From positions 66,339,824 through 66,403,823 of the forward strand of contig CM057232.1 of assembly GCA_029891385.1 (NCBI GenBank): a DNA stretch of 64,000 nucleotides, given 5' to 3'. The DNA is from Erythroxylum novogranatense. Taxonomy: Eukaryota; Streptophyta; Magnoliopsida; Malpighiales; Erythroxylaceae. The position numbers were made by a program, and so were the translations under genes. This document shows positions 11,456-21,897 of this stretch, piece by piece (the stretch's first letter is position 1; each line of letters opens with the position of its first letter). A model generated the notes under the pieces. That model saw nothing but the letters and a program-made list of their open reading frames with translations. It ran no database searches and was not told the origin of the DNA.

Positions 11456-12577
11456 CATTGTCCATATGGAATTGCTATTTAATCAGCTAATTCTCAATCC
11501 AAGCATTCCCAATTCACAACACCAATATAACAAGTATATTATCCTTTATATTAATGTGCTAATGAAACATTTTCATCAATACATGCATGCCATATAGTCT
11601 AACTATATAGGAAAAACTTGAAACCGATTAATCCACCATTAATCACTAGATTTCCACATAATTTTAAGAATATCAAATTATCATGCTAAGTATCTCTAGA
11701 TAGGCTACACGTTATCAAGATTACTCCGGCACTTGTCACAAAGATTGCGACGGCCAAAATAACCAAGATAACGGAATAATCTAACAAGACGCTAAAGTGA
11801 CCTATTCGACATCCAAAAAATATTGGAAACCTAAATTCAAGAATCTCATCTCGGCATGCATACCACATCAATATAACACATTTTTAATCACTATAAAAAT
11901 GATTCATGGCATTGGAACAGAAAATAACACAATCAATCATTCGAAACAAAACAGCCCCAGCAAGTTTCTCAAAACTGCTAAGCTCAACATTTTGCTCAAA
12001 ATGACCATTGAAACACTTTCAATAAATACTGAGAAAATTACAGAAGTTAAAACATGTTCCCAAAATGCTCCATGAATGTTTTCAGGATTTATTTCCCACA
12101 AAAACTCATTGAACCTCAGCAATCTAGTCGAAACAGAATCTGTGTTCTCCAACACAAACATTCCCATCAGCACACAAGAAATTCGGAAATAAATGGTAAA
12201 TAACCTTGAAAACATTTTTCCATCCACAGAGACATTCACAAACATCTTAGGGACATGTCGGTGAAAACCAATCCGAAAAACAATTTTTCTAGAATTTATT
12301 CTCGAATTTACAAGCATGCCTGTTTCAGAAATGTTCAACAAGACAGCATCCGAAACTTAGGGAATAAAATTAGCAAAACCATATCAAATCAAATTGATAA
12401 ATTCTCATCTTTCACAAACATATTCTATAACATGTTATGAACAATTATGAGCAAGAAATTTCGAAAACATGCATCTCTATACTGATTCGAAATTCACACA
12501 AATAACATGCATCAGCAGCTCAATTCACAAAGGAACTCCGACCTAGTTATCATTTCGACTGTTTATACAAGACAAGT

Positions 12578-12590
12578 GGCTCTGATACCA
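12578..12590 (-). other. Primer binding site of element B (initiator Met-tRNA type)
   Basis: The reverse strand reads TGGTATCAGAGCC, complementary to the 3' end of plant initiator Met-tRNA, one base inside the LTR terminus at 12592. It fixes B's orientation and shows that 12592-14421 is the 5' LTR. Confidence 0.9.
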
Positions 12591-12591
12591 C

Positions 12592-14421
12592 TGTAGGAAA
12601 ATCCCAGGGTAGGCATCACATGCCCACGGTGCGGAATTTAAAATTTTGAGTCCCGGGACATTCCCGAAGGCCAGGATCCATGTGTATGTATAAACAATCA
12701 AACCATAACGACCAAAGGAGACCGCCTCTAACAGATCCACGCAGAGGTCGGATAACCCAACCGACAAACTCTTTGACCCGGGAATAGCTAGACTAAAGAA
12801 AAGAGTGCTAGCTCTACCTTAGCCTTGAGAGAAAATGAAATGATCTTGGTGGAGCCTTGAGAAGTAGAAGCCAATGGAGAGGATGAAGTGAAGAAGATGG
12901 AAAATCAAATTTTCAAAGCTTAACTCTTAAGCTTTCGGTTCTTCCCTCTACCAAAACCGTGCAAGCTCCTTCCCAATCTCTTCTTCTTGTATTTTTAACA
13001 CTTAAAAACACACTCTCTAAAGCTTGGTGGAAGGTTTCCACGTATAAGGCATAAAATGCCTTAAAATGATAAATAATCATTACATTTGACTTTTCAAACT
13101 AACTTTAATACTTCCATTTTGGCTTCCACGAAATCACCATTTATATATATAATTAATTAATTATTAATTAATTAATATATATATATATTTGCTGAAGAGG
13201 TCCAATCAACCTGGTCGGTCCCTACCGCCACCGGCCCCACCGATTTAAAAATTGCTTAAAACGGTTTTCAAGAATGTCGATGTCGCGATCTCATCGACAT
13301 ATCCCAACTCATCGGGATCCATTTAATCCTATTGCTTTCCAGATATCGGATCTCCGTCCAAACTATTTTACAGATTCTCCGAGTCACTCTTATGCGCAGA
13401 CCCATTAGGTTCCCTGTTATGTTGGCCACTTAGATTAACACTTAATCTAAGCAAGTCATGAGCGTATCTAGCAACACATCACGACCCCCAATCGACCGGA
13501 AAGTAATTGGTTCGACTAATGAAACCATATCACTAACCCTTCCATAGACAATTCACCGCAATTCGGCCCTTTCACCATGCTATACCCCACTTGGTTTGAG
13601 TATGGGCAATGTGTCAACTCTTACTAGACCGATCAGATCAAATCTAGTCCAAGTGTAATTAGTTCTCGCCCTAGACTCATTACTTTATATGTCCATGAAG
13701 ACCATCTTCATGACATATGTATGTTCCGACGCCAGAGACTTCAAAGTAATGATCCCGATAATAAAGCCACGGGTATCTCTTCCGCTATAATGTATGGTGA
13801 ATCCTCTATTGGCTACTCAATTACCTTCAATACCTCAAGTCGCACTCCAATCACCACCCTATGAGCGACCTCTCGAAAGGCAACAAGGAATGGAGTCAAA
13901 GTACGTAATCAGACTCAAGATATCCTCGAGTACCTTAAGTCTAAGGATACTTGCACCATTGCTATGATGAGATTATCACCGACATTTGTATAGACATCCA
14001 TGTGATGATCTCATAGAAGGTCATCCAATGTACTTACTACCACTAGTAAGCATCCACATGTCAAATCTAAATATCTCAATATTTACAGCTCGAGATCCAC
14101 CGCTGATCAAATCAAGGAGTTTGACATGTGCTAGTCTATCCGGATTAACGATGTCCAGCCTCGTTATTCCTATGACTAGGATAATTTAGATATCGACATA
14201 ATTGCACATGATAGAATCTCAAGAGTATGATCGCATCATAATTTCCTTCATGCTATGTCAGTATCGTGACTTCATTAATTTGATTAAAGATCACTATCAA
14301 TTCATAATAAAATGAACATCAAATAAATGAAATATGCCTTGCTTTATTTATTCATAAAGTCTGTACATGACTATGAACAAAATGCGCTAAAGGGGATTAC
14401 CTTTAGGGCACTACTCTAACA
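12592..14421 (-). repeat. 5' LTR of element B (1830 bp, complete)
   Basis: Reading leftward from 14421 it starts TGTTAGAGTAGTGCC and ends TTTTCCTACA at 12592, next to the primer site. It is nearly identical to the LTR of A throughout. The bases just right of it, CATAT at 14422-14426, are the candidate target duplication. Its partner lies beyond the left edge of the window. Confidence 0.9.
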
Positions 14422-15323
14422 CATATCCTACAAAGATGACCAATCAACCATACACTATTTACCCAGTTATAGAGGAAATGGTGATAAAGGTTGTACTAGA
14501 CCTTCAACCAAGGAAACCCATGGATGATAATAAGGGGAAGAAGAAATTATACCCAGAAGCGGTGATAGATGATCTGTCAGTAGATCAAATTACAGAACAG
14601 GTGTGAAGCATTAATGAAGCATGTTCTGTAGAAAAGACAATGATGGGAACCTTCATTTCTCATCATATTTCAAGAGCTAGTAGCAGTTCTACAGCGAAGG
14701 ATGAACACTGTCCAGTGGGGGAAAGCTTACTAAAGGGACATTGACCGAATACCTTGTGCAGAAAATAGTGCATATTAGGCCACTATCTAATACAACTTCG
14801 ATTGAAGAAGAATCCCTCCCCTTGTGGAAGACAAGTGTTAAGGCTACCGACTCCTTATGACTTAGACCTTCCTGAGCCCAACCTATTGGTTCAACCTCCT
14901 ACTTTTGAGATTTTTGAAGAATATGTTCCATCTTCATATGCATACACTACTACAATTTCTTTTGAAGAAGAAAACCTGGAGGATGATGACCAACCCACCT
15001 TATCTTTTGACTTGCAAGAAGAGGTAATGCACCTACGTAGAGAATTGTTGAAGCATTGTTGAATTGTTGAAGCATCATCGGTCCTAATCATTTTTTATTA
15101 ATAACAAGTAGGGGGAGAATGGAAAGCAGAAATCAAAGGGGGCGAACGAAGGAGATGAACTTTTGAAGAAGAAATAAAAAGATAGGGGGAGAAATAGTAA
15201 GCAGAAAATGAAGAAGTCAGAAGAAGATAGAGAGTGAAGCCATGTTTTTTCTTATCTGTATATCTTCTTATAGTTTTTCATCTTACTTGTATGATTATTT
15301 GTTATCATCAAAAAGTGGGAGAT
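14422..15323 (+). pseudogene. 3' internal region of a SIRE/Maximus-like copia element C
   Basis: The segment lies between the insertion point of B and an LTR start. It carries broken reading frames, the longest at 14802-15062 (86 codons, rich in Glu/Asp, no domain I recognise). Two runs of AGGGGGAGA-type purines occur at about 15109 and 15184. It ends with AAAAGTGGGAGAT (15311-15323), a typical copia polypurine tract. RT and integrase of C are absent; they were presumably left of B. Confidence 0.6.
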
Positions 15324-16269
15324 TGTTAAGTCAAAATGACTTTACATAAATGATTTTGATGAAGTACAAATAACAAAAGAATGAAAAGTAGACTAAGCTG
15401 AAAAATGCATTTAAAGGAGAAAAGGCATTTAAGCAAAAATGCATTTATGAAAACAAACTAAGTCAAAAGCATGTAAACAAAAGGCATTTAAAGCTGAAAA
15501 GGCATCAAAGAATGAAAAATAGACGGAAGCCAAAAGTAGACGGAAACAAAAGGCATGTAAGTTGAAAAGCGCATTTAAAGGAGAAAAGGTATTTAAAGCA
15601 AAAGGCATTTATAAAAGCGTATTTGTTAATCATGAGATTCAAGAATCAGTTTGAGTTAGTTACAGAACTCAACTGAATAACCGCTTCTTTCAAGAAACAA
15701 GATTAAAGAAGCAAGAATTAAGAAGCAGTTGCAGACGAAGACTATAAATATAATTCGAAGTCGAAGATTGCATAGTTACACACTTAAATGTTACAAAAGC
15801 TGTCAATACTTGAGAGAAATTATTGTGCGATTTGTCTAGATCTATTTTACTGTAACAAAGCTCGAAATATCTTTCAGTTGAAACTTGTACAGATAGCCTG
15901 TAGAGGTTAAGAGTAAAAGAATACTGACTATAAAGAGACCTGAAGAGGCTCAGAGAAAAAGGATACTTGTAAAGTTGTTGAGAGATAGTGAAATCTCAAA
16001 AAGATATCTGAGGACTGGACGTAGCCCACGGTTTGGGGTGAATAAGTATAAAAATTGTTGTGCCTACAACTCTCTATCCTTATCTCTCTTATCTTTCAAA
16101 GTTTCAATCTAACTAGTTTTTCAACAAGTTTTCAAAAAACATTTATAACTTTGGTTTACAGTTGTTCTTGTGAAAAGAACAAGTTTCTTTTAACAAAAAG
16201 TTTTTGAAAGGATTTTTTTAAAATAAGGGGAAATACACAATTCAACCCCCCTTCTTGTGCATTTATACA
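15324..16269 (+). repeat. 3' LTR of copia element C
   Basis: Starts TGTTAAGTCAAAATGAC directly after the polypurine tract, as in SIRE/Maximus elements. Near the end it has ACTGGACGTAGCCCACGGTT and AATTCAACCCCCCTTCTTG, sequences typical of that lineage's LTR 3' part. The exact right end (ACA at 16269) is a best guess. The U3 part has repeated GCATTTA / AGAAAAGG words at about 15400-15620. Confidence 0.7.
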
Positions 16270-17167
16270 TCGTATAATAAGTTTTGTATTAACGTGTGAT
16301 TCACTTCAGCATCATCTAGTGAGGACATATCACCTGGTGATGACGTGTCATCCAGTGATGATGTCTCATCTGGTGAGGACACTTCATCTGGTGAGCACAT
16401 ATCGTCCGATGAGGATGCTTCATCTAGTGAGTACGCTTCATCTAGTGATGTCATATCATCTGGTGATGACGTCATATCGTATGCTGCACTATTCATTTGA
16501 TCCTATCGTCTGGTCACATTTTTACCCTATAGACGATTGAATTACACTTTGGAGTCTTCATACAAATTGTAGATCTAGAAGTTCTCTTTCAAACCGTCTA
16601 ATAATGACCCCAATATGATGTTTGTAAAGAAAGTTATATCAATTCTCCAAAGAGAGGTACAATATGATTGAGGACATAAACATACTTGATTCTTTTGGCC
16701 ATAACTTCATCACTGGACGTCCAAATGAAGTGATTCTTAAAGGAATAGATTCCTAATAGTTTTTTCCACCTCTCTGTAAAAATTGGTAACTTTTGATGTA
16801 GATTTGAAAATTATTGATGTAAAGAATATGAGGGATTTGTTGGAAGAGCATGACTAGGTTATGAACGTACTTGGATTTTTAGGCATATCTTGAGCTATAA
16901 AGCTCTGAATGAGGTGATTCTTATTTCAAAATAAACAAGAGGCAGAGAGCTACAATTGTTTTGAAGAATTCAAATTGTAATTTGGTGTTTAGATGGTGTG
17001 AGCATATCACCCTTATGGGACGATGGCTAATGAGGAGTCATTGAAATAACCCTACAAGGAAGCCGGCTCACGCTTTATGATTTTAGATTGTTGAGCTCTG
17101 AAAATTACAGGGTATTAGACTCACATCTTACGACTCCAATGTTGGGCTCTGAAATCGGGATCCAACA
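16270..17167 (-). repeat. LTR fragment L, reverse strand
   Basis: Reading leftward from 17167 it starts TGTTGGATCCCGATTTCAG, very like the J-family LTR start TGTTGGACCCCG at 37241. It has no coding content. It truncates the Athila-like Gag of G at its start and contains the 18-bp tandem array. Its own end is not visible against element C. Confidence 0.5.
16317..16495. repeat. 18-bp tandem array with CATC/GATG arms
   Basis: About nine tandem 18-bp units. Most carry CATC and GATG (or close variants) separated by four bases, so each unit is an imperfect palindrome. Read as protein it gives a low-complexity Ser/Asp/Pro repeat, which I take as a by-product of the 18-bp period. Confidence 0.75.
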
Positions 17168-19106
17168 AGTGTAAACTTTCTCTTATGGGTACACAGGTCT
17201 TTAAGGTATTTGACATAAGCAGGAACCCATTTCACAAGATCAAGCAATGGAATATTGACTTCCACTTTACTAAACAAACCAGTGATAACTTTATCATACT
17301 TAGTTTCAGTCATTCTTTTACTTATCAAATATGAATTAGAAAAAGGAAGGTCTTTAAAATTTACCTCCTTGCTAGTGGTTTTATTTTCTCCTTTTTTTCT
17401 TGACTTAACATGTCCCTTTGAAAGTGCATTCCTTTTCAGCCAACAATGCTCTCTCCTTAGAGCTCTCAGATTTCCTTACCCTAACAGATGTGGAAGACAA
17501 CTCATTTCCTTCAATCTCCTCATTAACTACTTCCTCATCCTTGTCATGGAACCTCATTTGCTTCCCACTAAAAAGATTCATGGCATTTAAACCCTTAGTG
17601 TTTATAACAGTGCTTAAGGGAATAATGTCACTACTCTTAGCTTGTTACTCACTCATTTTATTAGACAACTGAGTGACATAGGAGTTGATGTTGTCAGTTT
17701 TGTCTCCCATTATTCCATTCTTTTCTCTAGGGCATTGAATCTGGCAGCATTCTTAGAAGAATCTTGTTGAATGAGAGAAACTAGCGAATTGAGCTGGTTG
17801 TCGGTAAAAGTTCTCTCCTTCTTCATCAATGCCAACATATTATGCAAGATTTGATTTGTTTCTTCCTTTTATGGAACGGTCAAGCTTGTTGTTGGTTTTG
17901 GAACTAGTTAGTAGATGGACTAGCCCCTCCTCCTCTTTGAAATCTGTTTAGAGGTCTATTTTCTTCATTTCTCCAACTGAGTCTAGGATTTGATTTCCAT
18001 CTCTCGTTATATGTATTGAAATAGGGATCCCAATTTTTATTAGGCCTACCTTGATAGATAGCATGTACTTATTCGTAACAACTGGGACAGACACTAGAAA
18101 TATGCATCACAGAACCATAAGTTTCACATCTAGGTGTAAGATCCATAAGATTTGGTGATCAATGAACACTCATATTTTTCAACTCTGCAGTAATGAGGGC
18201 GAGTTGAGAATTCATTTTATTCTTCAAAGAGTCAATATTAGACTCAAGACTTTCCATTCTTCTAGATTGAACTAATGAAGTTCCCACTTCATGTATTCCC
18301 TTTTTATCCCTAGCACTGTACTACTGGTGATTCAGAGCCATTTTCTTAATTAGTTCCCAAACCTCTTCATTAGTGAGGTCAATCAAAGAACGTACTGAGG
18401 CTGCATCCAACATACTCTTATCTTGACTCTTCATCCCATCATAAAGGTATTGCACCAACTACTCGTCTGGAATTTGATGGTGAGGGCATCCTGACAATAG
18501 GTCTTAAAAATGGTTCCAATAATCATAGAGGGACTCATCAAAGTCTTGCCGTGTAGAATAAATCTCCTTCCTCGTTAATGAGGTTCTGGAGGCAGGAAAG
18601 TACTTCTCCAAGAACGTCTTTCTCAAATTTCCCCAACTGTGGTAGGCATTCACCACATGTCTCAGAAGGCTTATATACCACTCTCTAGCTTTATCCTCCA
18701 AGGATAGGTGAAAGACTTTCTATAGTACTTGATCTAGAGAAGCACCCACCAGTTTCATGCTTTAGCAAATCATCGACAGTGATTGAAGATGAATGTAGGG
18801 ATCTTCTCCTTTCAAACCATGAAATTTAGGAAGAAAGTTAATAAACAATCCTTTAATCTCAAAATTAACATCAAAACTGGGGTAAGTAGCAGTAAAAGTA
18901 GTAGCTTCCCTAATTGTCCTCCTTTTAAGGTTTCCATTGTTCTCACCAACTCGCTCATGCTCCCCATTAACACCATTCCTTGGTTGGTTAGCAATAAGGT
19001 CAAGGTTTTGCATATTTTCTAGGTTTTTAACCATTCTCTTACTTTCTAATGATTCTCTCTCACCATTTTGTAGGATACACTTTACTTTAGTATTCTCCTC
19101 TCGACA
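17168..19106 (-). pseudogene. Gag of Athila-like element G, main part
   Basis: Reverse-strand pieces in order: NLENMQNLDLIANQP at the N-terminal side, FEIKGLFINFLPKFHGLKG, then EDKAREWYISLL, FLEKYFPASRTSLTRKEI and DFDESLYDYWNHF, the core retrotransposon-gag domain. Near 18100-18135 is a CCHC-like knuckle whose second Cys is Tyr (CETYGSVMHISSVC). The C-terminal KVEVNIPLLDLVK and KYLKDLCTHKRKF sit at 17178-17300 and match element I. Several internal stops are present. Element E splits the gene at 19106. Confidence 0.85.
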
Positions 19107-19516
19107 TGTAACACCCCACTCCCGCGAGACCAGAACCCGACATCTGCAGTGATATCCGAGCCCGTGACCCGCGAGGGTGGTATGCTAGAGCAGTCAAAGC
19201 AGTCAATTATCCGGTAAAACATTTTTCTTTTGAAAACATTTGAGTGCGCAAAAATCAATAAACCATTTGGGCCCGCGATGCGGAAACATTTTCAATCAAA
19301 ACACTATTTCAATAATCAATGCATGATACCCTATTAGTCAGTTGGGGCCCTCTATAATAACAGTACAATTTTGCAGAAACTCAAATTTATACATCAACCA
19401 AAAAGACTCAATGCAGACATGAAACTGATCCCGACCTGAACTCAGACTTGCTTGCTGTATGCATACTCCCGTTTGTCTAACGGGGTACTCGCCAAATCTC
19501 GAAAAATAATTGCAAT

Positions 19517-19568
19517 GTTGGGTGAGTTTATGAACTCAAGAGAAACCATCATCGATGGTTCACCCAAC
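19517..19568. promoter_or_regulatory. Predicted three-way-junction fold in E 3' LTR
   Basis: The outer stem GTTGGGTG (19517-19524) pairs with CACCCAAC (19561-19568). Inside are hairpin AGTT-TATG-AACT (19525-19536) and hairpin AACCATC-ATC-GATGGTT (19544-19560). The motif recurs in the other E LTR, in F, in D and, decayed, in K. The function is unknown; being near the LTR 3' end it could act in the RNA leader. Confidence 0.65.
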
Positions 19569-19805
19569 TCATGCATTCACAATTCAAATTATCTCATATT
19601 ATCACAATCCAAATTATCTCACGCATTGTCACTTTTACACATTCAATATCACCATAGAACACTTATCGCATTTAATATACAAAGATTAACACCTTTTTCC
19701 CATATTCACACATCAAAGTTACACTCATGAACTTTCCCCATTATTATCCATTCTTTTCTGAGTTGTGACTGAGCACCTAACAAAGAGCGTAATCTGCACA
19801 CATTT

Positions 19806-19963
19806 AGGGAGTAGGAGAGCCCTCTGGTATGCATTGACTCCCTCGAGCTCAAGGCCTGCTCAAGAATAATCACATTTTAGGTGAGTAGGAGAGCACTCAG
19901 GGTATGCACTACTGGCCGCTCACATTAGGGATAGGAGAGCCCTCTAGGTATGCACTAATCCCT
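19806..19963. repeat. Three repeats with constant core and different complementary stems
   Basis: A core of about 22 bases starting AGGAGAGC is flanked by AGGGAGT/ACTCCCT (19806-19812 with 19837-19843), by AGTAG/CTACT in the second unit, and by AGGGAT/ATCCCT (19927-19932 with 19958-19963). The stems differ between units but each stays complementary. The other E LTR has the same three units at about 25875-26045. Confidence 0.7.
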
Positions 19964-20092
19964 CTCAGTGGCAGCTCTAGTCACAACCATTATTATTAAC
20001 CGATTATGGAATTCGTTTATCATAATATAATGCACATGTATCAAATCACATTCACAATCATTGCACATTTCAAAGATCAATACCCATTTCTT

Positions 20093-20107
20093 CGGACCTT
20101 CGGTCCG
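20093..20107. other. CGGACC-TTC-GGTCCG hairpin
   Basis: A perfect 6-bp stem with a three-base loop. An identical copy is at 26170-26184 in the other LTR of E. Confidence 0.6.
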
Positions 20108-20792
20108 GTATTTGAGTCATTGACATTTATGATTATCTCATTGATGCATTCATGGTCATTTACTCACACAATCGCACTTCAATATCACATATCCAATATT
20201 TCAGAAACCCATGGTCCGAAATCAATCAAATCAGGCATACACATATCCATCCATTAGCTCCACATGGTATCATTGCAAAATATTAAACACATAAAGGCTG
20301 AGGAACCAACTAGGTTACTCACCTGAACTTCCTAGCTGTTGCCTAGAAGTTCCAGCACTATCCGTGGATTATCGATCCATCGGCTCTATAATCAATCAAA
20401 TAATTCCATTCATTACAAAATGCACAGTCAAAATAATTAATGATGCATATGCCTTGAATAAAAGATGTACTATGCCTATTCATGATTTTCCCGACGCTAT
20501 TTTCCAATTTCACTTTCTTTCGTAAATTTTTACCTTTTCACTCAATTGCACAATAATAACTCACTTCCAATGCAATAACATGTTACAAAACTCCCCAAAT
20601 ATCATGAACAATCCTTAGGTTGCATGACTTTCACTAATTGCAATCCTACTAATTTAAATTCGAACTTTCAATCCTTTCCTCAATTGTAGACCTCTTTCTC
20701 GAGATCATAACGAATCAAACATCACCTCAATTAGAGGCCTACGCCATTAGTTATGCCCCATAAATTAAAACACAACTTTCAGAAATTGGACT

Positions 20793-20921
20793 CGTCGCGA
20801 CGTAGAGGAAACAGGTTCGCCGCGACGTGAATTCATTCGATTGTCGCGGCGTCCTGCCTTGCTCACCGCGGCGAGCACGCATTTTCTCGCCGTGGTGAGG
20901 CCTTTTCCAGATGTCGTGACG
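20793..20921. repeat. CGTCGCGACG-type palindrome array, E 3' LTR
   Basis: Six 10-bp units start at 20793, 20818, 20842, 20864, 20888 and 20912 (spacing 22-25). Consensus is roughly CGYCGCGRCG; the first is a perfect palindrome and the others carry C-to-T type changes. The block stands out as GC-rich in AT-rich surroundings. Confidence 0.85.
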
Positions 20922-21877
20922 TGTGGCCCACATCGTCTTCTCCGATCGATTTTTCGAGCTTTCTCTCTCTAAAAAACCAGTATTAATTACTCTAAACTAC
21001 ATAATCTTTTATATTTAACCCCATGAATGCATCCAACACAATAAATAACAACATTAAATCATATACTTACCAAATCAAACTCAAAACCTTCGAATCTCAG
21101 AAAATCCCTAAACCTTTTACACCAACGGTTTAGCTCCCAAAGCCATACCAAACATCATCTTCCTTAGGGTTTAGGCTGGGATTTGCACAAGGAAGAAGAA
21201 ACAAACAACAAGCCAACGATCACTCGCGCAAGGAGGAAGAGCGGGGGATCGATTGATGGAGGAGAATTGTGCCCTAGGAGAAGAAAAGGATTTCTTTCCT
21301 TTTTCAAACGTAGAACATATATATATATATATAACAAAGAAGCCTCTTTTCATTTTTTTTCTCCCAAACATTTAAATCTCTATCTCTAATCAGTTTTATT
21401 TCCAGTCCAATTCATCTCCATATCTCAATGACTCCATATAATAATTTCAAAAAATCATAATTCTAGATTTCCATTGCCAATGGACAATTATTTCGGTCCA
21501 ATTTATTCAATCAGTCCGCCACTCGGAAGATTTTCGGTCCGACATTTCCTCCCAAATTTTAGAAAATTTCCTAAAGTTCACCGCTAACCATGCGATCACT
21601 CTAATACAGTTCCCACTCAATATGCAAACTCAATTAGTCCAAATTTCTCAATAAATCACAATCAAATCTAATATCTCATAATTTCACACTTCATATCGGT
21701 ATCACAATTAAAAGCCGGGTAAAAGTTATGAATGCATGTACTAACATATGCAGGTACAAAGGACTCATTCCTCTACAGTTAGAGGCCGAACAAATTCTCA
21801 GTCGATAATGCGCGGTAAAAATCCTAACCCGTTCTAATTTACCAATTTACCCATCACATCGGTAACGGGATGTTACA

Positions 21878-21897
21878 ATTCTCCCCTCCTAAATAAA
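21878..21897 (-). other. Polypurine tract and conserved end motif of element E
   Basis: The reverse strand reads TAGGAGGGGAGAAT directly before the 3' LTR, preceded by the GAGGACGAAAT hallmark at about 21900-21916. This fixes E on the reverse strand. Confidence 0.8.

Larger units (their letters stand above)
10607..12577 (-). other. Non-coding leader of element B between primer site and gag
   Basis: Almost 2 kb without a convincing protein. It holds three copies of a 17-bp motif (10781-11073), a cluster of AAGTCGACTT palindromes (11294-11455) and AT-rich filler. A 134-codon reverse ORF at 11937-12341 shows no recognisable domain. The length is unusual for a copia leader. Confidence 0.65.
5705..14421 (-). 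mobile_element. Ty1/copia LTR retrotransposon B, reverse strand, 3' LTR truncated by A
   Basis: Same family as A, read leftward: complete 5' LTR (14421 to 12592), primer binding site, leader of about 2 kb, gag, protease, integrase, RT, RNase H, polypurine tract and a partial 3' LTR (6762 to 5705). The last about 764 bases of the 3' LTR are missing and A's LTR begins at that exact point. The rest of B's 3' LTR is predicted to lie left of A's 5' LTR, outside the window. B interrupts the 3' end of element C at 14421. Confidence 0.88.
19107..21877 (-). repeat. 3' LTR of element E (2771 bp)
   Basis: Contains, from left to right: a three-way-junction motif (19517-19568), three covarying stem repeats (19806-19963), a CGGACC-TTC-GGTCCG hairpin (20093-20107) and a palindrome array of six units (20793-20921). 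A TA microsatellite lies at about 21318-21334. Short ORFs inside are not conserved between the two LTRs. Confidence 0.9.

Noticed and set aside
11937..12341. 134-codon reverse ORF in the B leader
   Set aside because: No recognisable domain, and it lies between primer site and gag where no protein is expected. It might be an extra leader ORF, but A's leader is outside the window so conservation cannot be judged.
16263..16496. Ser/Asp/Pro repeat ORF on the reverse strand (SSPDE-type units)
   Set aside because: It is the translation of an 18-bp DNA repeat; any frame stays open if the unit lacks a stop. No flanking domain or start context.
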